DNA of 64,000 bases from Coffea arabica. Taxonomy: Eukaryota > Streptophyta > Magnoliopsida > Gentianales > Rubiaceae. The notes beneath the pieces were generated by a model, which saw nothing but the letters and a program-made list of their open reading frames with translations, had not been told where the DNA came from and ran no database searches. Where the stretch lies: NCBI RefSeq assembly GCF_036785885.1, contig NC_092330.1, positions 12,620,525 to 12,684,524 on the forward strand, read 5' to 3'. Positions 57,898 to 64,000 of the stretch are shown here, piece after piece. Each line of letters opens with the position of its first letter. The first letter of the stretch is position 1. A program made the translations under genes and the position numbers.

Positions 57898-59255
57898 TGT
57901 CGCGCCCCATTTTTTTTGAAAATAAGAAAATAAAAGACGAGTTTTAGAAAAAAAGGCTTTTGATTCAATTTTTGATTAAAAAATAAATTTTTGATTTAAA
58001 AATAAAATGAAAAAACATGGGTTTAAATGGGACTTGAAAATGCAATAATTTGACCCAAAATATAGTTTAAAAAGGGTTTTTGAATGAAAAATGGAGTCGC
58101 CACTTGGTATAGAGTTAAGGTATACCAAGTCACCTAAAAATGAATTTTAAAGAAAAAAAGTAGAAAATCATTTTTAAACGACTCTAAGTCTACGAAAATC
58201 AGAGAAAAAGATTCGGGGGTCACATTTGAAGAAAGGGAAGGCAAGAATAAGAATCCAAGGCACCCTCTCAACCTAGCCAAGGCTAGTTGCGCGATTTAGT
58301 CAAAAATTTTCTTATTTTAACCTAAAAATTTATCACATTTGGATATACTATATGAATGCAACCCTAGACCTAGGGGGGTATCGAGGGGTTGAATTTCCCT
58401 TCAAAGCTCGAATGGTGCCAATCACATTAATTGTGACGCCCAATAATGACTCTTTGGAGAGGTCACCAGTTATGTAAAAGTATAAGACTCTAAGAAGAGG
58501 AAAAAGATAAAATAATTATAGAAATATACATGTCTTAAAGGAATGCATCATGTCGGGTACGGGGGACTAATGTTCGTAACTCAATTTTCCCTTTAATAGA
58601 GGGAATACGAGCGTGCTAAGGCTAGAAAGCCAAACTCGTCCATATCCCATATTTAAGGGGTTTTCCCTAATCTAGTCAAGCAAATGAACTAACCTAGTTC
58701 TAATGCCTATATGAAATGCAATACTAATGTCATGTTTCATGCAAAAGGAAGAAGTAATATACAATTAAGGGAAAATATAGGGAAAGGGGTGTACATATAT
58801 AAGGAAAATGCCACGCAATATGGTAAAATATGCCCTAAAAAGTAAAGATATGCATGAGATGAAATGATTTATCACACAATCATGATTTAACGCGCGAAGG
58901 GCTCTTAAGGGCTAGCATTGGACTAGCTCACATCTACGCTCTCTCACAAGCGTTGGACTTGCAAGAGCTCGAGGGGACAACCATGACTAGCATTGGACTA
59001 GCCATGGTTACGTGCATTTGCATCCATCGTACACATATATAAGTAATGTGTATAATTAAAGCAAGTAGACATGTGAGCACGTAATTCACATAACACATAA
59101 GCATGCATATCTAGATGCCAAAACCTAAGAAAGCGGTAACATATAGCACATAGACATGCAAAACACACATAAGACAAATAAAGCAAATAAAACCCTATCT
59201 ATTACATTAGGGAGGCCCTACTACAATCTAGAAGGGGGAATAAATAAATAAACGA
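57898..59255 (-). repeat. 3' LTR (element orientation), inner end uncertain
   Basis: The first 785 bp or so match 63215-64000 closely. The inner end, toward gag, cannot be fixed because the partner LTR runs off the window; a candidate is CTACTACA near 59225. Contains CATATGCATG- and ACATATAG-rich AT sequence with no genes. Confidence 0.65.
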
Positions 59256-60749
59256 TTAAAAGAAATCTTTGGTTGTGGATTTCAGCAGGTTGTGGGTAGT
59301 TATAGGTGGGTCTATTTGGTGGGGAAAATCTTTGGTGATAAGAAGGTCGGGGACGGTTTTGTTGAAAATTTGGCTGAGATATTTGGAAAGGAACTGTGGG
59401 CGGGTTGGTGTAATTTGGGCGAGGTCGAGGATGCGAGATATTGGTATTGGTGTGATAGACAGGATGAGAGTTTGAATAGTAAGGGTAAGGGTTGGAGTAG
59501 GTAGGGTATTGTCAAAATTTGGGTCCTGGGATAGGGTTTCGATCCCAGACAACAGCGATTTCCCCCTCTTTTTTTTTTGGAGTTGTTGCTTCTTTCCACT
59601 ATTACTTTGACCTTGCAAAGCTTCCACTTGAGTTTTCAGGGCAGACACATTAACAATCTTTCCAGCCTTCACAAAATCATCATATTCTTCAAGCTTATTG
59701 ACAATAGCAGCAAATGAGCATCCAGTCATGCGAAAGATTTCCTCAAAATGCGGGGGATCGTGTGCTTTAATAAAGGTGCGAATGATTTCATCTTCAGTCA
59801 TTGGCGGCTCAACCTTTGCAGCTATTTTTCTCCACCTCTTGGCATAAGTCTTGTGATCCTTGGAGGGTTTTCTCTTCGTTCCTTCCAACGTGGTTCGTGT
59901 CGGAGCCAACTCGCAGTTATACTCGTACTGTCTCACAAAAGCATTGGACAAATCAATCCAGGTTTTCACTTCTTCGGGTTTCAGGTTGGAGTACCAGTCG
60001 AGTGCATCCCCCTCCAGACTTTCGGGGAATAACCTTAAAGGCATATTCTCGTCATCTACGGGCTTTCCCAACTTGTTAGCAAACAGTCGGAGGTGTGTTT
60101 TGGGATTACCCGTCCCGTCATTCTTGTTAAATTTAGGAGTTTTGAATCCCTCAGGCAACTGTACGTTCGGAAAAAGGCAAAACTCATCGTAATCCAGGAC
60201 TCCTTGTTTGTTCAACCCCTGACTTTTCCTCATAAACTCATCGAAACGGTCTAAGCGCTTGAGCAGCTTCATATCAACAGGAGCAGAAGATTCCCCCATT
60301 TCTGGCTTGGTTTGAACAGTATGATCTGGTAAGAAAGGCTCAGCAGCAGTGTGATAAAAGGTGTGTGGCTCAGGTGGTCTATTTGAAGTGACTTGGGGTT
60401 GTGGATCTCGCATGTGAGTAGGAAAAAATGAAGGATTAGGAGGGTAAATGTATGGCAAATTTATGGTGGGATAGGTGAAAGTTTCTTCGGGTGGAATAGG
60501 GAAGGATGGAGTAACGGTGGCTTGAATCAAAGGTATGACAAATGGCTCTTGCTCAGGCTGCCTGACGGGTACGGGTTCGGGTTGAACTCCGCTGCTAATT
60601 AGCTCGTCAATCAACTTCCTTTGGGCCGCCATCTCGGTGGCCATCTCACCAAACTTAGTAAGCATCTCAGTTAACTGAACCCCCAAACTCACAGTCTCAG
60701 GTTGAGCGGTAGTAGCAGACCTATCCGACGGCTCCGGTTGTGAACTCAT
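59256..60749 (-). pseudogene. Retrotransposon gag, frameshifted and truncated
   Basis: A 497-codon frame from the ATG at 60749. Residues 1 to about 180 are proline/glutamine rich. Residues about 200-340 form the Retrotrans_gag fold with PKTHLRLFANKL, LEGDALDWYSNL and KPSKDHKTYAKRWR, the capsid region of Ty3/gypsy elements. After a basic stretch with a run of A codons (59565-59578) the frame no longer makes sense. Tyrosine/proline/asparagine-rich text typical of the gag tail continues in another frame, which also holds a TGA near 59512. Zinc knuckle, protease and all pol domains are missing. Confidence 0.85.
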
Positions 60750-61329
60750 GTTTACACGACTTCTTTGGGTTCGACTACGGGATCGCGTTATGATGGGGCT
60801 TCGATGGAAAGCTATGTTTAAATATTACCTGCGAATTTTGAAAGGAATTGCCTTTAGATCTAGCCCTCGCTTAGCTATTCCAATAAAAATAAAGAAAAGG
60901 AAAAGAAAAAGACAAGAGTTAGTAAATATCCAAAAAAATTCGGATGCATGTCCTATGGGAGAACCCTTTTTGTGCCAAGGATAGGCCTAAAATGATGTAA
61001 TCCTCTGAGGTAGGCACTGTACCATACCTGATGGATCCGATCAACTTGGTAACATTTGATTCGAAAAGCAATTTGAAAATTTTTGGGGCTAAACGAATAG
61101 TGGGAGACCTTTTAACAAATCCGAACGAATGAATGGTTTTGGTTGGCCCAGGAATTTGTACAAATTAATTTAACTTTGACGAGTTTGCTATTGAAGAAAT
61201 TTGAAATCTCCTAACACAGACCAAAACCCTAATTCATCCAAATCAAATAAATGCAATGGGTGATTATCTTAAAAATAACTAGGTTTCTCAATTTGAAATT
61301 TGACATTAAAACCTTAATTAGCCGACTGG

Positions 61330-61805
61330 GTTGGATGAAATTGATGATTTATTCAAAAATTGACCGGATCACCTTAAAAAAGGGTAAAATGGTCAAATGC
61401 ATGAATGAGATTTGATTATTTATTCAAAATTGAATGGATAACCCTAAAAGTGAATTAAACTAGCCAAATGAATTGAATGAAATCAATTGATCAAAACATA
61501 TCGAGTGAAATGATGATTTATTCAAAATCGACCGATTTGCCCTAAAAATAGGTAAACTGGTCAAATGGATCAGACGAAATTGATGATTTATTCAAAATTG
61601 ATGAGATTGCCCTAAGAATGGATAAACTAATCAAATGAATTGAATGAAATTAGTGATCTATTCAAAATCGACTAGATTGCCCTAAAAGGGGTAAACTAGT
61701 CAAATGAATTCAAAATCGACTAGGTTGCCCTAAAAATGAACAAATTGATAAAATGGATTGGATGAAATTGATGAATAAAATGGTCCAATGGATTGAATGG
61801 AATTG
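61330..61805. repeat. Degenerate tandem repeat, about 60-75 bp period
   Basis: About six units with GAT(T/G)ATTTATTCAAAAT(T/C)GA, then TTGCCCTAAAAATGG, then TAAACTGGTCAAATG and GAATGAAATTGATG. Units vary in length by small deletions, so the period is approximate. Confidence 0.8.
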
Positions 61806-63194
61806 ACGGCTTATTGGTAGTTTCAAAAATTTATTGCGATGCATTAGTTTATGAGCCTTCTAATATCAAATTTTGGTCTCAATTTATTTATCATCTCAAT
61901 AGTGAGGAATTATTTGTGAATTTGTTCCAATTAATGCCCTTTACGCCAGGGATCTTTACCAATTTTGATAAAGTGGCCAAAAAGTGATTATTAGACGCTC
62001 ATATTCCAAAGATCGCTCTATGAAAATAATCGGATCCTACCTTACCTTGTGCACTACCCCTTTGGATGGTACAAAAAATATAAACGTGCAAGTCTCCTTG
62101 GATTAAATATCCGAGACACGAAGTGGCTTATTCCTAACACGGGATCCCCTAAATGACATTCCCTTTCTAGGCGAAATAAATATGCAGTACACAAAACGTG
62201 GCCTAAAGAGACCCCCTTTTGTTTGCCGAGATGAGCCTAAAATGACATGTATTCATGTTGCAAATGCGAAGCATGGAATTTAAACGTGTCACATCAAATA
62301 AGGTAGGCTCCTAGAGAGTACCATGCCAGGACTCCTATTTTCTAGGATTTATGAATGCAATGGGGACAAAACCAAGAAAAGTTAGTTCAATTAGATAAAT
62401 ACATAACACATTGTAGCAAATCAATACAAAGAGATAAAGCCATAAAAGGAAAAGAGGGATTGGATCCCTCCCCTCGTGAATAGTGTCCCTAATAGGGTAA
62501 GACAGACTCTACCCTAGGTAAACTATCATGGATGCATGAGGTATTGGTTCGCTAATGCATCTAGACTCGATAGGTCTTAGGTCCCCGAGCCTTCAGACTT
62601 GGAAACCAAGGGTCATCTATCCCAAGGTTCTTTGTCGGTGGCTCGAGCGATTCCCCAAATACCGCTACGCACACATCGTGTCACGGCTACGTGTTTGAGT
62701 GAATCTATCAAAAATCCTCAACCTTCGACTAAAAGGTAAAGGCTATCAACCCACAGCTTAAAGTGGAAGATTGAGTGACCCATCGGATCATGCTACACAC
62801 ACATCGTGTCGTGATCATACATCCAAGTGGGTCGCCTAATCCTAATAGGGTGGAGTGGCGTGACAAGGCACTAAAAGAAAAATAAATGAGGGGTACAAAA
62901 TTAAAGCGTATGCACATATGCTAGTGCTCGTTTAGAGGGGAGGGATCAAGAACCAACGCGAGACTCTAGGATAATATCCCCCACCCAAATGCAATGCAAA
63001 GCGCGGAATCACATATATAAACCATCCATCCATCAAAACAATCATAAGCCAAATGGGTGAGTGAGTGAGTTGGTACGCACGAAATGCAAAAATCCTAAAA
63101 AAGAAAATATGCAATCCTAAACATCCAAATGTAATATATAAGAAGATTAAAAGAAGAAAATAATCGACTAAATCAAATGCTCGGACTCTCTAAG

Positions 63195-63212
63195 TCCCCA
63201 GTGGAGTCGCCA
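63195..63212 (-). other. Primer binding site of the gypsy element
   Basis: The minus strand reads TGGCGACTCCACTGGGGA two bases inside the LTR end. A site of this form is seen in plant Tat/Ogre-type elements and has been linked to a tRNA other than Met; the exact tRNA is not checked here. Confidence 0.75.
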
Positions 63213-63214
63213 AC

Positions 63215-64000
63215 TGTCGCGCCCCATTTTTTTTTAAAATAAGAAAATAAAAGACGAGTTTTAGAAAAAAAGGCTTTTGATTCAATTTTTGATTAAAAAA
63301 TAAATTTTTTGATTTAAAAATAAAATGAAAAAACAAGGGTCTAAATGGGACTTGAAAATGCAACAATTTGACCCAAAATATAGTTTAAAAAGGGTTTTTG
63401 AATGAAAAATGCAGTCGCCACTTGGTATAGAGTTAAGGTGTACCAAGTCACCTAAAAATGAATTTTAAAGAAAAAAAGTAGAAAACCCTTTTTAAACGAC
63501 TCCAAGTCTACGAAAATCAGAGAAAAAGATTCGGGAGTCATATTTGAAGAAAGGGAAGGCAAGGATAAGAATCCAAGGCACCCTCTCAACCTAGCCAAGG
63601 CTAGTTGCGCGATTTAGTCAAAAATTTTCTTATTTTAACCTAAAAATTTATCACATTTGGATATACTATATGAATGCAACCCTAGACCTAGAGGGGGTAT
63701 CGAGGGGTTGAAATTTCCCTTCAAAACTCGAATGGTGCCAGTCACATTAATTGTGACGCCCAATAATGACTCTTTGGAGAGGTCACCAGTTATGTAAAAA
63801 TATAAGACTCTAAGAAGAGGAAAAGGATAAAATAATTATAGAAATATACATGTCTTAAAGGAATGCATCATGTCGGGTACGGGGGACTAATGTTCGTGAC
63901 TCAATTTTCCTTTTAATAGAGGGAATACGAGCGTGCTAAGGCTAGAAAGCCAAACTCGTCCATATCCCATATTTAAGGGGTTTTCTCTAATCTAGTCAAG
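63215..64000 (-). repeat. 5' LTR (element orientation), partial at the window edge
   Basis: Matches 57898-58684 with scattered substitutions and small indels in A/T runs; continues past the window. Confidence 0.88.

Larger units (their letters stand above)
60750..63214 (-). other. Long untranslated leader of the gypsy element
   Basis: About 2.4 kb between the primer site and the gag start. No long frame is present. It carries the tandem repeat at 61330-61805, and two copies of an ACACATCGTGTC motif near 62670 and 62800. Long leaders with tandem repeats are known in Tat/Ogre elements. Confidence 0.65.
57898..64000 (-). mobile_element. Ty3/gypsy LTR retrotransposon, gag only, runs off the window
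   Basis: Two direct LTR copies start TGTCGCGCCCC at 57898 and 63215, offset by 5317 bp. The minus-strand order is 5' LTR (from beyond 64000 to 63215), primer site, leader of about 2.4 kb, gag, 3' LTR. No protease, reverse transcriptase or integrase is present, and the gag frame meets LTR-like sequence with no polypurine tract visible, so an internal deletion removed pol. The gag type, long leader and primer site fit the Tat/Ogre group of plant gypsy elements, by inference. The right LTR end and the target duplication lie outside the window. Confidence 0.85.

Noticed and set aside
59269..60192. Plus-strand frames opposite gag
   Set aside because: Mirror frames of the gag coding region; gag on the minus strand has clear domain motifs.
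61330..61805. A CRISPR-like array
   Set aside because: The repeats are degenerate, directly adjoining and inside a plant retrotransposon leader, with no unique spacers.

Overview
This window looks like repeat-rich nuclear DNA of a flowering plant. The support is intron-containing genes with plant-type splice sites, a leucine-rich-repeat receptor-like protein (RLP) locus, Ty3/gypsy LTR retrotransposons primed by plant-type tRNAs, hAT-like and Mutator-like MITEs, and tRNA-derived SINEs. A eudicot is likely; the species cannot be fixed from the sequence. There are no bacterial-type operons and no rRNA genes, CRISPR arrays or functional tRNA genes that I can see. Most short open frames here are chance reading of AT-rich or transposon DNA.

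Layout. 1-5746 is old intergenic DNA with MITEs, a SINE, degenerate dispersed repeats and a remnant of a PIF/Harbinger transposase (3338-3592). 5747-13793 is a complete but non-coding LTR retrotransposon on the minus strand. Its LTRs are 3.4 and 3.7 kb, its interior is only 947 bp, and its target duplication is GGGTA. A 748-bp hAT-type MITE (13804-14551) abuts it. 14651-18878 is a second, chimeric LTR element with target duplication TGTAC, on the plus strand.

19602-25496 holds the one substantial host gene, on the minus strand. It is a five-exon RLP gene with signal peptide, N-terminal cap, LRRs, transmembrane segment and short cytoplasmic tail, and no kinase. All introns are in the same phase and agree with each other. 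The last exon, however, is interrupted by a 296-bp inverted duplication of its own sequence (arms 21216-21511 and 21578-21874), so the locus is a pseudogene or a hairpin-forming locus as it stands.

25231-57480 is a near-identical tandem array of an 8.9-kb unit, present about 3.6 times (periods 8903, 8900 and 8901 bp). Each unit carries the RLP promoter and exon 1, a hAT-like MITE just upstream, an internal 149-bp duplication, two fold-back MITEs, two related GC-ended MITEs and two SINEs. Only the first unit's exon 1 is joined to a gene body. The other three exon-1 copies are orphans that encode a signal peptide plus LRR N-cap and then run into unrelated sequence.

57483-64000 is another retrotransposon cluster. 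A minus-strand Ty3/gypsy element begins at 57898, keeps a degraded gag (59256-60749) and a long leader with a roughly 70-bp tandem repeat, has no pol, and runs off the window edge. It is inserted in an older LTR of the same family.

The points most worth checking are the hairpin inside the RLP gene, the 8.9-kb array seeded at RLP exon 1, and the very long modular LTRs.
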